Assembly (NCBI GenBank): GCA_022496185.1
Contig: WTXG01000194.1
Location: forward strand, 1-64,000
DNA length: 64,000 nt
Source: Multifurca ochricompacta
Taxonomy: Eukaryota; Basidiomycota; Agaricomycetes; Russulales; Russulaceae
Direction: 5' to 3'
The notes under the pieces were generated by a model. The model searched no databases, was not told the DNA's origin, and saw nothing but the letters and a program-made list of their open reading frames with translations. Position 1 is the stretch's first letter, and the number at the start of each line of letters is the position of its first letter. The position numbers were made by a program, and so were the translations under genes. This document shows positions 1 through 10,056 of this stretch, one piece after another.

Positions 1-60
1 CCGGACGTAACAAAGAGACGGGGTTCGTAACAAGCTCCTTCCATACGTCCTCCCTGTGAT

Positions 61-235
61 ACTGGGATGGGGGCTCCCTGGGGATTTCCTCCTGGATTTC
101 CACCAGGATCTCCTCCAGGAGGGATTCCCCCAGGGTTCCCGCCTGGGTTTCCTCCCAGGTTTCCACCCAGGTTTCCCCCTGGATGCCCGCCTGGATTCCC
201 TCCGGGATGTCCGCCTGGATTTCCTCCTAAGTTGG
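61..235 (+). repeat. Degenerate Pro/Gly-coding tandem repeat in element A
   Basis: About 175 bases are built from degenerate copies of a short GC-rich unit. Read in the frame beginning at 67, they encode repeated G-F-P-P and G-C-P-P blocks, which then run to a stop at 276. Low-complexity Pro/Gly stretches occur in Gag proteins of some fungal retroelements. The position just inside the left LTR end fits a Gag remnant, but no capsid or zinc-knuckle fold is visible here. Confidence 0.5.
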
Positions 236-689
236 GGGAGTCATTCTTGGGCTGTCTCGCGGCATGGCTAAGTTGAGTATGTGTTCGTCCTGGTTCGGTA
301 AGTGTGATGGTGGCCATTGCTTCTAGGAGGGGCGGTATTCTGGGTGGAAGGGGCAGCGTTCTAGATGGGAGGGGTGCTGTGGGGGTTTCTGTCTGGGGGC
401 TTTCGGCAGGGGAGTCGCTTGCGAGTAGTGCAAAGCAATTTCGGTTTTCAAATGGTACGTTTTCTAATCGTTGTCTGGCTGATTGCTCTGGTAGGTTCTG
501 TTCCGGCGACTGGTAATCGAGGGACTCGTCGTCTGTTGAGGCGGGCGAGGAGGTCGAAGGGGTCTGGGGTTCGCGTGCCGAATACGACGTGGTTGTTTCG
601 GGTTCGTGCAAGGGGACGCGTCGTCGGTCGCCTTGCGGTTTCGGGTGAGTGGTTCTGTTTTTCTGTGAAGTCTGTAAAGTCTGTTCTAA

Positions 690-1264
690 TGTCACAGCCA
701 GGTGCTAGCTGTGTGCTGGGTCAATTCGCGTCAAGGATAGCAAGACAAGTATCAAGATCTCAAGGTTATCACCTAGGTGTTCAAGCCCTACAAGTTGCAG
801 CGGGCGCGCGCGCGATGCGAAATCGAACAGGGACACTCAGTCCTGTCACAAAATAACTGGGATGAAGACTCCTAAGGCGCGGCTTAGGGGCTCAAGAGGA
901 ATGGGGCTTCTGGTGAGTCTGTAACACCTGTATTGGGTACAAGAGAACAGACTTAAGGTCTGTCTCTGAAACTAATGGTCCTTAAATACAGGTTGGAGGC
1001 TCAGTAAACTACCAGAGACTGTCCTAGGCTTCTACAGATGATATCATGGCTAGGTCATAGCTATGTCATAGTTGTATCAGTAAAGAACAGTCTAGCTAAT
1101 ATGAGACTTGGAGTTTGTGTGGACTAAGAGGGGTTGTGCCCTCAATACTGTACAAATGGTCATAAGGACTTTGACCATTTAATGGAGCTGTTGAAGCTGC
1201 AGAAGTAAGGGATTCGGCATTGGAGAATACAAACAAGCAGAAAAACACGAAGATAACTGTCACA
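690..1264. mobile_element. LTR-like insertion, family W copy 1
   Basis: This stretch begins TGTCACAGCCAGGT and resembles 1404-2102. Shared blocks include the 'acaagagaacagacttaa' tract near 939 and 1741 and the 'ccttaaataca' tract that follows. It ends near TGTCACA at 1258-1264, where homology to element B's internal sequence resumes. I found no convincing target duplication, so the exact ends are uncertain. Confidence 0.45.
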
Positions 1265-1352
1265 GTAGCTGACGATTACCTGGAGCTGGTACAGGATGAT
1301 GACGGTATGAGTCGTTTCTAGCCGGGACTGCTAGAACCAGAAGAGGGGGTGA

Positions 1353-2644
1353 TGTTACAAACCCCATCTCTTCCTGTCTTTTTCTTCTTGCCCAACGATG
1401 ACCTGTCACAGCCAGGTCTCTGCTGTGTCAAGGGTCGTTCTGGTCAAGCCCCCTTCAAGATATGGAGTGCCTGCAAGGTCAAAACTGTCAAGGACAAGTT
1501 GGTTCAAGGATCAAGGTCAAGACTATCAAAGGTAAGTCAATTCAGGGTGTCAAAGTGAACCACAGGGGGCCGCGGTCAGAGTTCAAGGCCCACAAGTTAC
1601 AAGAAGGGCACGTGTGCAAGAAGTGAGTCAAAGCAGTGGCAATAGGCCCTGCTAGAGGTCTGGGGTGAAGGCTCCCTAAGTTGCAGCTTAGGGAGTTCAA
1701 GGGAATTCTGGGGTGAAGCACAGTAAACCTGTATTAGATACAAGAGAACAGACTTAATGTCTGTCTCTCTAATATGTCTCCTTAAATACAAGTATTCTAG
1801 TGTCTTTGTAATTACAGTAAAGTGGAATGTTCAGTATAGTAACTAGCCCAGTGAATCTCCATTGGAGATTGAGACAGGAAGAGGAAGTGGTGTTGCACCC
1901 ACTCCAAAGGTGAATGAGTGTCAATCCAAGTCAGTCCAAAAAGTCCGGAAATCAGATAAAACAAAGATCATCAACTCCAGTCACATGACTCGGAGTGAGA
2001 AGTCGAAACGTTGAAACAGAAGTCGAACGCGCGCAGCTCAAAAAACCGTCACAAAACGTCACACGCGCGTCGCAAGCTGTCACATCGACAATAAGCGTCA
2101 CACAACCCCTCCTTGCCACCTACTCTTCACTACCAGATCACGTCTCCATCGTGGGATCCCTCACGTGCCCTGCTCCCTTCCCCGTGACTGTCTTTGTTCC
2201 TGTTTGTATCGCTGTGCTCATGTTTGACCTGACGTTGCTTATCTCGTATCCGTTATCTTTATGACCGGACACTTACTTAATTCCCTATCAGAAGCGCGGC
2301 TTTACACCCTCCGCTTTCGTATATTCGGGCCCACCTGACTCGTACTCCTTATCTCGCAGACACCCACTCGATTACGTATATAAGTCCACTGTAGCTACCT
2401 TGTAGACCTCAGACTCGACTTATTGAATACATCGGTGTTTGTCTTCTGGACTCTCCTTTGAACCCTCTGACTCGGCCATCTCAGTGCTTCCGGCACTTTC
2501 CGCTTAACACCATCATTAGGGAACAGCCCCTCTGACGTTGACTCTTCCCTCTAAAACTCCAAGGGGTCCTATTGACCTCTTATCCGAACAAACGTACGAA
2601 GCTGTCGCACAAGTCGTGCAGAACGTCTCACACCAGACGTAACA
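1353..2644 (+). mobile_element. LTR of family Z (LTR1), interrupted by a W insertion
   Basis: The sequence begins TGTTACA and ends CGTAACA, short inverted termini typical of LTRs, and is preceded by a polypurine tract. From about 2140 to 2644 it aligns well with 3600-3700 plus 6017-6436. After subtraction of the 699-bp W insertion and one target copy, its net length is about 588 bp, close to the net 579 bp of LTR2. A TATA-like cgtatataag motif lies at 2375-2384. It serves as the right LTR of element A and the left LTR of element B. This copy keeps its CpG dinucleotides. Confidence 0.75.
1404..2102. mobile_element. Solo LTR-like insertion, family W copy 2
   Basis: This 699-bp insert begins TGTCACAG and ends GCGTCACA. 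The flanking pentamers are tgacc (1399-1403) and caacc (2103-2107), which differ at two positions, both transitions, and may be a decayed target duplication. Removing it restores colinearity of LTR1 with LTR2. It has a GC- and CpG-rich 3' part (1990-2100) with several repeated gtcaca motifs. Confidence 0.5.
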
Positions 2645-2750
2645 CCATGTCAGCTGGAACTGTCCCCTCAACTGCAAGTGGTGCCGCCATTGCCATAGCA
2701 ACTTGCATTGGAGTTGATTTTGCATCTTTTGCCACCTTGGTGTTGCCCCA

Positions 2751-2990
2751 ATGATCATCAACCTGTCAGGATGGTGTGGCAAGTGTTTGTGTCACAATGC
2801 AGGACACTGCAAAATTGACTGCCCAGTCTACAACATGTGCCCCCAGTGTGGGTGCTGCAGACCTTATGGGTTCCTACATTCTCATCAATGCCCTGAAGAA
2901 CCCAGCCAAGACAAGTACACAGGAGATGATCATAATGTAGCTGACAATTACCTGGACTTGGTACAAGATGATGACAGTACAAGTTGTTGA
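2751..2990 (+). pseudogene. Cys/His-rich retroelement remnant (zinc-knuckle-like)
   Basis: A frame of 79 codons contains clustered Cys and His residues (CGKC, CHNAGHCKIDC, CPQCGCC, HSHQC). They resemble, but do not exactly match, retroviral-type CX2CX4HX4C zinc knuckles. Its last codons run into the X solo LTR, so the present stop is created by that insertion. The same tail without the insertion is seen before LTR1. It is most likely the C-terminal piece of a Gag-like nucleic-acid-binding protein. It lacks any plausible promoter or complete domain. Confidence 0.5.
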
Positions 2991-3499
2991 ACAGGCATGA
3001 GGTGCAGCATACTGACTGTGAGGTGTTAGCATGTAAGGCTAGAAACAAGTTATACTTCAGAGGTGAAGAAAACTCTATATTACTATACTACACACCTAGA
3101 AACAAGTTATCTACAAGAGACAGTTAGTTATAGGTAAGGTAGTAAGTAGAGAGACTGGGACTTACACTTCAGAGGTGAAGAAAACTCTGAAGTGTAAGAG
3201 ATGAATCAGACACCCTTATATACATTTCCAAGGGATGGTCTGTGCACTGGGAATAAGTCCACAAGTGCTGGACAAAGTCCAAACAATAAACAAGAGGGAC
3301 TAAGGCCATTGGCCAGTAAGTAATCACATGCTTGTACATCATTACTAAGGTACATCAGTCAGCTACTGCAGAATGTGAGAAAGAAAGTAATAATGATATA
3401 GTAAAAAGTCTGAAACTCCGATATCTAATCTAGTCCACTAAGTAGCTAATCTAATCTCCTGATGCCTGAAGCATCACTGAACACATCCTGAGTTCAACA
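2985..3499 (-). mobile_element. Solo LTR, family X copy 1
   Basis: The 515-bp element begins TGTTGAAC and ends GTTCAACA. It is flanked by a perfect 5-bp target duplication, CAAGT (2980-2984 and 3500-3504). It sits in the tail of element B's internal region, just before the polypurine tract. Its reverse complement matches X copy 2 (3704-6011 with the Y insertion removed), so the two copies lie in opposite orientation and form an inverted pair. Confidence 0.85.
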
Positions 3500-3703
3500 C
3501 AAGTTGTTTCTAGCTGGGTCTGCTAGAACCAGAAGAGGGGGTGATGTTACGACCCTTGCCTAGCAACCCTCTTTTCTTTACTCTTCCTAATGTGGACCCT
3601 TCTCTTCTGCCTATGCTACATTTTCTGATCATGTCCCCTTCCTGGGATCCATCACATGCCTTGCTCCCATCCCTGTGACTGCCTTTGTACTTGTTGACCC
3701 AAT

Positions 3704-6011
3704 TGTTGACACAAGACGTGTCTGGAGATGCTTCAGGCATCTAAGGTTCGCTTCAGCTGTAGATAAGATTAGATTAGATTCCGGAGTATCGGACTTTTTA
3801 TGTTATCTTTATTACATTTCTTTCCACCTTACTCAGCTGATTAGTGATGAACTTAGTAATGCGCAGTAAGCATGTGATATCTCTTTGGCCAATGGCCTTT
3901 GTCCCTCTCTGTTTATTGTCCAGCACTTGTAACAGGTGAAGCTCCATGTACACTTAGTAACAAAGAAGGGCAAAAGTTGGCGACCTAAGTCGTTGGGCAT
4001 ACTGCAGAGGCAAACGTCATGCATCAAGCAATGACCAGGAACTGTGTCACCCACTGTGGTTTATTCAACCACGATGATGGCGTTCTGAAACTGGAAGAAG
4101 CTGCAGCCCCAAGAGGACAAGATCCAAAGGATCGAGTCACACAGGGAGGCAGTATACCATTAGCACTATGTATTGAACTCATGTAGACAGTTACTCACCT
4201 GCAGCCCCAAGAGGACAAGATGGGGGCTACAGGCTGTTACAGAGGGTCTTATATACATTTCTCAGTGTAACAAGGTAAGCAGTAAGTGTAAGCAAGAATC
4301 AGCAAGTATCAGTCAGCTGTATTGCTGACTGAGCCTTATCTTTGTGATTTGTAAGCTGCTTTACTCTGCTGACTGATCATGCTCCACAGTGTGATGTCAT
4401 AATGACGTCACTGTGGAGTAGATAACTGATATGTAGTCTGGCCCTTTGGTCTGGAACACGTCTATCTACTGATACATGTGATTCTGTGCTAAAATTGGCC
4501 ATGGCCCAACCTGGGCCCTTATCTAGAGCTCCACTTACCTAGAACCTTCTAGGCTGGACTCCTCTTATCTTGATAACAGCTCTACTTGGTCTAGAACCGC
4601 CTAGACTGTGGGGCCTCTGCTTATTGTGGTAAACACAATAGAAAGTCGACTTGTAATTCTTGAGTGGCTCTTGTGCTGACTAAGCAGCATGTGACTATTA
4701 CATGTGACTCGGTCACATGATCCATGTCACGACTACATTCCCATGATCACGTGTTGAGACTGCTGGGTAATCTTCCCACAGTCATGTGATCCAAAAGGGA
4801 GAAAATAAAAGGAAAAATAAAATAGAGCCATGACACTCAGGAGAAAGAAGGGCAAAAAGGAAGTGACCTAAGTTGTTGGGCATACTGCGGAGGCAAATGT
4901 CACGTGTCAAGCAATGATGGGGAACCTTGCTGTCAACAGTGGTTTATTCAACCATGACAGCAGCGTTCTGAAACCCAAAGAAGCTGCAGCCCCAAGAGGA
5001 CAAGATCCAAAGGATCGAGTCACACAGGGAGGCAGTATACCATTAGCACTATGTATCAAACTCGTGTAGACAGTTACTCACCTGCAGCCCCAAGAGGACA
5101 AGATGGGGGCTACAGGCTGTTACAGAGGGTCTTATATACATTTCTCAGTGTAACAAGGTAAGCAATGAGTGTAAGCAAGAATCAGCAAGTATCAGTCAGC
5201 TGTATTGCTGACTGAGCCTTATCTTTGTGATTTGTAAGCTGCTTTACTCTGCTGACTGATCATGCTCCACAGTGTGATGTCATAATGACGTCACTGTGGA
5301 GTAGATAACTGATATGTAGTCTAGCCCTTAGGTCTGGAACATGTCTATCTACTGATACATGTGATTCTGTGCTAAAATTGGCCATGGCCCAACCTGGGCC
5401 CTTATCTAGAGCTCCACTTACCTAGAACCTTCTAGGCTGGACTCCTCTTATCTTGATAGCAGCTCCACTTGGTCTAGAACCATCTAGACTGTGGGGCCTT
5501 TGCTTATTGTGGTAAACACAATAGAAGATCAACTTGTAATTCTTGAGTGGCTCTTGTGCTGATTAAGCAGCATGTGACTATTACATGTGACTCGGTCACA
5601 TGATCCATGTCACGACTACATTCCCATGATCACGTGTTGAGACTGCTGGGTAATCTTCCCACAGTCATGTGATCCAAAAAGGGAGAAAATAAAGGAAAAA
5701 TAAAGTAGAGCTGTGACAGCACTTGTGGACTTATTCCCAGTGTGCACAGACCATTTCCCCTGGCCCCTATGGGTATATAAGGGTGTCTGTTTTGTCTCTT
5801 TCACTTCAGAGTTCTTCTAACCTCTGAAGTGTAAGTTCCATTTACTTTACTCTCTCACTACCTGTAGACTAACCTATTATATTAGACTTGTCTTTTCTTA
5901 GGTGTGTAGATAGTAATTATAGAGTTCTTCTAACCTCTGAAGTACTTGTCTTTTCTTAGCCTCACTGCTACTAACCGTAGTCAGTATAACCAGCAGCATG
6001 ATTGTTTGACA
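3704..6011 (+). mobile_element. Solo LTR, family X copy 2, split by Y
   Basis: The element starts TGTTGACA and ends TTTGACA. It is flanked by a perfect target duplication CCAAT (3699-3703 and 6012-6016) inside LTR2. Removing the Y insertion (3928-5718) and one GCACT copy leaves 512 bp, matching the 515 bp of X copy 1. Shared internal landmarks are the gatgcttcaggcatc block and two copies of a cttcagag...cctctgaagt palindrome near 5803 and 5921. Confidence 0.85.
3928..5718. mobile_element. Tandem pair of LTRs, family Y
   Basis: Two nearly identical units of about 900 bp lie head to tail (about 3928-4835 and 4831-5718) and share a TGACA pentamer at the junction. The outer ends are TGTAACAGG and CTGTGACA. 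A perfect target duplication GCACT (3923-3927 and 5719-5723) shows the pair inserted as one unit into X copy 2. No internal coding domain lies between the units. The first 40 bases differ between units, whereas the remainder is close to identical. Confidence 0.8.
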
Positions 6012-6436
6012 CCAATATTTGCCTATGATTGTTCCCTTATCTCTTTATCTTTATGACCAGACACTTACTTAATTCCCTATCAGAAGCCAAGCTTTACACT
6101 GTCCGCTTCCATATATTTGGGCCCACTTGACTCCATGATCCTTATCTCATAGATGCCCACTTGATTACATATATAAGTCTGCTGTAGCTACACTGTAGAC
6201 CTCAGACTCAACTTATTGAATACATTGGTGTTTGTCTTCTGGACAAGTCCTTTGAACCTCAGAACTAGTCATCTTGGTGTTTCTGACACCTTTCCAATTA
6301 CCATCATCTTAGAGCTTTCAGCCTCTGAGACTTTGACTCTTCCCAACTTCTCCAAAGGGTCTATTGACAGTCCTTTCCCTGAACTGAAATATGCTGAAGC
6401 ACATGTCATGCAGAACATCCCACACCAGACATAACA

Positions 6437-7139
6437 ATAGTGGATTTGAAAGGCAGGTCAAAAAACTGTCCTGATGTTTGATTGACTTGATTTGATCATA
6501 AAGTGCTTATATAATGGCCAATTGCTTTGATCCAAATTGCACATGGTAGCCAGGAAGCAGGGCTTTCAGACATACTGCCACACCATAACCAGATTCCTAA
6601 ATTCTGAGGTGCTATAGAGTGGATGCTAGAAATGGTGCAAACATCATTTGACCCACTGTAGCTAAACCCTTTTTACAGCTGCATTTGTGCTTTTCATAAT
6701 CCTTATCTGATCTTATTCTAACTGATTTGTAATGTTATTTCACTGGTAACTTTCCTTTTTAAAATAAATATTATTACAAAATCACAGTCATGTGGCAATA
6801 TAACCACTTTAGGGATGTCAGTGTGGGGGAGAGTTATCTGATCTTATTCCAACTGATATTTCATTGATAACTTTCCTTTTTAAAATAAATATTCAATGAT
6901 AACTTCTTTTTAAAATAAATATTATTACAAATTACAGCCATGTGATAAGATTACCACTTTAGGGATGTCAGCAGTAGGGGAGAGTAAGGTGACTTGCATT
7001 CTAGACATGAAAATCATGCTTGGAAAGGCACTGTACATACATGTGAAGCTCCTTGAACCATCTAAACTAGTAAGAAATACACATGAATGGAATGACGTAA
7101 TTCGAGGATCGCGTTTTTTTTTGGGAGAGGATTGCATGT
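6437..7139. other. AT-rich gap with degenerate tandem repeat
   Basis: No gene is visible here. A unit of roughly 120 bp is repeated at about 6738-6855 and 6860-6985. Both copies contain ctttttaaaataaatatt, a catgtg motif and ccactttagggatgtcag. The second copy carries an extra internal duplication of the AT-rich block. The 3' end of the transporter gene begins at 7140. Confidence 0.7.
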
Positions 7140-8943
7140 TCAAAAGAGGTAGTTGAGCGTATACGTAACTAGCCCTGTCATCGTGAAGAGCATCAGAATG
7201 TATTGGGGGATCAAGAATGCAGATAGATGTTCTGCTGAGCCTGTAGGTGAGTATATTTGCGTGAGGTAAACCTGGAGAGTTGGAGCATAGGTCTAGAGTT
7301 GCTACTAGTAATGACGAAGGCCAACTCACCTGCGTCGTGGCAGTCGGGAGGCCGGAGAACAATCTAAAACGACGAACCATATCGCTTAGTAAAGCATGCC
7401 GATCGTCAACAATCTGGGGCTTGATACACGTACACGCATACGAACTGTAATACCTTATCCTCGCGGTGGATGAAGCCGGTGTGCACGAACAATCGCGTGA
7501 TGCCAACCCCAATGATAGGCGTGACGACCATCTTCACGAGCGCCAGCGCGGCAATGGCACCCCGCGGGAAGGCCTCCCCAGAACGCATGCGCATACGCGC
7601 GAGGGCGCTACCCAAGCACACCAAGCCAATCGGCACGCTCGCCACGCCGACGAAAGTGGTAGTGTCGAGCACAAATGCCAGCGGTGGCTGACCATCCGGT
7701 GCGACGGGCCGAAAGTGTGGTTGGAAGTTCGCGGACGGCGGCAGGAAAAGCGCCTTGAGAGGATCTACGAGCGCGATCACGAGCGCAAAAACAATTACTA
7801 TAGGTCCGGGCTTGAGCAGCTCTGCCAAGAAGCGTTTCGAGAGTGTATATAAGCGATGGCTTGCAGGTCGAGCTCGCTCGCTGTTTTCGTCCGGGATGAT
7901 GGTGGGCGACATTGACCTAGCTGTAAGAGTTTTCTGTTCTGTTCCCGCTTTGCTGTCCATGGTTTCATGCCGCGCTGTATACCCCTCGCATAGGCTCGGA
8001 ACTCCTGCATCAAGAACTTCTGTACTGGAAATAGTAGCCTTCTCTTGGCGGTCTTTTCCAGTTTCGGCGTCGTGAAATTTCTCGGAATGACGGAAAAGAA
8101 ACGGGAGGCGCCTGAGCTGGAGGGCTGCCCCTGCGATCAACTTACATCGCCGGAGGCGCATCTCTTCACGAACTTCCTCTGGTTCAACGTCTGGTCCGTC
8201 AAAGTCCTTGGCGACGATGAGGAAGCCTCCTAGCGGGAAGAGAGTAACCTTTGAAGGTTGTCAGCTTTAAGGACTCTCTAGCCTTCAGCGGTATGGAACA
8301 CACAAAAAAGACAAGAATCAACATAGAGATGTATGCAATGGCGAGGTTTTCATCGTCGATACCCTTGAACGGTGCGGACGCAGTGATGCCCATCGCGATG
8401 GCCGTCGCTACACGTAAATCCGAGCTAAGATTGAGGAAGGAAACGGTAAAGTAAACGTACGTATATCACCGTAGTTCCCCCAACCGCCAGCGACGAGGAT
8501 CCCATACCTAAATCGATGGGGCACCCAGAAGAGTCGCTTGATGATCCAAGCCATCGCGGCACCAACTACTCCGTATAGCAGACCGATAACGGTCAAGGGT
8601 CCAAGAGAACCAATGTTTTGCGAATTAAAAGCGGGAACGATTCGGGAAAAGAGAAGACACGGCATGGAGATATTCTAGTAAACTTTTGTTCAGCCCCATC
8701 GTGGCGTGCGCCTTTCGACGCTCATCTCCGTACCAAGACCATCTGAGCGGCACCGCGTGAGGCTTCTGTAGGAAAGAGATCCGCCTTCGTCAGTGCAAAC
8801 CCTGCACCAACAGTCATGAAGCTAAAAGAAAGAAAGATATCAATCAGCGACAGCGAGTAAGTTGCCACAGAATGTATCTTGAATACCAACGTTCGTACTA
8901 ATGGGCGTATTGAGGTCCATATGAGAGCGCCTGTGGAAATCAT
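7140..8943 (-). CDS. PIN-like membrane transport protein (auxin efflux carrier family)
   Basis: Seven exons (8891-8943, 8734-8821, 8461-8674, 8304-8407, 7434-8248, 7330-7363, 7140-7271) join in frame to 479 residues. The product matches the fungal Mem_trans (auxin efflux carrier-like) family, which is membrane-embedded with a bundle of about ten helices and has unproven substrates in fungi. The N-terminal half carries GALIW, VGAGFALTKAD, GGWGNYGD, AIAMG and LVFFVTLFPLGG. After a hydrophilic loop of about 100 residues, the C-terminal half carries LKPGPIV, FVLDTT, PIGLVCLGSALARM, SGLPTATTQ and SAFLIPQY. The hydrophilic loop is full-length and all splice phases close, so the gene appears intact. 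The start is the first ATG, and MISTGALIW fits the family N-terminus. It lies downstream of the retroelement cluster. Transport of auxin itself is not implied. Confidence 0.9.
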
Positions 8944-10056
8944 GATTGAGGCAAATGATCTGATGGATAGTCAGATAGCTCGAATCCTCCTCCAGGAAGT
9001 GGATAAAGTTGGAGAGTGGAGAGAAGAAGAGGATAACGAAGAACCGGTCTCGCAATCATATAGAAAATTCGACCACGTTCCTGAAGAAGCTGTTCCCAAT
9101 TATGGTGTTTTAGCCAGACTATGGCCAGCCATGATTCTGCGGCCAGGAAGATTAGCGGAGTCGTACACGATTCGGCCGAATTGAAAAGACCTTAACTATC
9201 TCATGATCAACCTCGTCAATAGCGATCAGTCCGTTTATCACGTACGTGTCATCATATGACATATGATGGATGTAATTTTGTCGCGTAATGATTGACATTT
9301 GCCAAGCAGATAACTATGTCATTGTCATTTGTGCACACACTATTGGGGTGGAGGGTGGTTATCGCATGGCGTTGCATGAGTCATTCACCAGTGCGAGAAG
9401 AAGGGCTCAAGATTCTAGGGTGCTAATGATACGACGATACGTGTTATCCTATCCTGGAAACTAACCTACGTTGCCGGCGGATCGTTACTTTGTCAGCGCT
9501 CCAGCGCTGGTCGCACGGGCATCTGCTGCTGTTCATGACTTGCGCTGCTCTTCTGCCGGGCTTTTTACTACTCCTCTTCTTCTGCCCTCATTCAGTCATG
9601 CAGGATCCAAAAGGGCTGTCAGTTGTCAGTGCGTGAAGTCAAGCGATTCATCGTTTTACAAACAAAAAAAAGATCGCCTGCGTGCGAATGAAGTGACAGT
9701 AGCAATAACTGTTGTTGAGAGGGATCATCACCATTTGCCAAAGAGACAAAAAAATAAAAAGCGATCCAAGTAGACGAGTGATGATGGTGATACAACATCA
9801 TGCTTGCTTGCTTGTCATCGTCCACACTACACTACATCATTTAACTAGTGGTCAGAGCAACAGATAATCTGTGCGTTACAGTATATATACCCAATATGAT
9901 ATTTAAGCTTATGTACCAAAGCAAAAGGAAAAAATGTATGTTATGTTGTGTTTAGTCTACCCTACGACTATTTGTTAACTGTTAACCCAACTCTACTCTA
10001 CTCTACTCTTACTAACATACCTCCCACTTCGCTGTGTTTGTAATGAATAAATAAAT
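8944..10056. other. Intergenic region
   Basis: This is about 1.1 kb between the transporter start and the stop of the zinc-finger gene. It should contain the transporter promoter on its left and the zinc-finger gene's 3' end on its right. No conserved coding frame is visible. A ctctactctactctact run lies near 9991-10007. Confidence 0.6.

Larger units (their letters stand above)
1..2644 (+). mobile_element. Gutted LTR retroelement A (family Z)
   Basis: The first 12 bases match the last 12 bases of the complete family-Z LTRs ending at 2644 and 6436, allowing for substitutions, so the window appears to start at the end of a 5' LTR. The internal region runs from 13 to 1352. It ends in a purine-rich tract (1339-1350) directly before an LTR that begins TGTTAC at 1353. 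The bases just before that tract encode the same short tail as element B (a VADDYLELVQDDD-like peptide at about 1265-1307). No protease, reverse transcriptase, RNase H or integrase is present, so this is a non-autonomous or deleted copy. Strand is inferred from the purine tract lying upstream of the right-hand LTR. Confidence 0.6.
2645..3544 (+). mobile_element. Internal remnant of LTR element B (family Z)
   Basis: This 900-bp segment lies between LTR1 (ending 2644) and LTR2 (starting 3545) and ends in the same purine tract as element A. Removing the X insertion (2985-3499) leaves only about 380 bp of internal sequence, so the element has lost nearly all coding capacity. A short frame starting at 2647 and the Cys-rich frame at 2751-2990 are the only recognisable coding remnants. 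Confidence 0.6.
3545..6436 (+). mobile_element. LTR of family Z (LTR2) carrying nested X and Y insertions
   Basis: The sequence begins TGTTACG after the polypurine tract and ends CATAACA at 6436. With the X insertion and one target copy removed it is about 579 bp. It is strongly depleted of CpG relative to LTR1. Aligned CpG sites in 2251-2510 are mostly TpG or CpA in 6049-6310, as expected from deamination of methylated cytosine. It is the right LTR of element B. Confidence 0.8.

Noticed and set aside
61..235. CRISPR-like or collagen-gene interpretation of the tandem repeat at the left end
   Set aside because: No spacers are present, and the short Pro/Gly-coding units inside an LTR element fit a Gag-type low-complexity remnant better.
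3050..5960. A giant hairpin or foldback transposon formed by the two X copies
   Set aside because: Each X copy has its own 5-bp target duplication (CAAGT and CCAAT), so the inverted pair is two independent insertions.
8118..8133. A tiny possible intron (GTAAG ... GCAG) within transporter exon 5
   Set aside because: About 15 nt is too short for a spliceosomal intron, and the frame is open without it.
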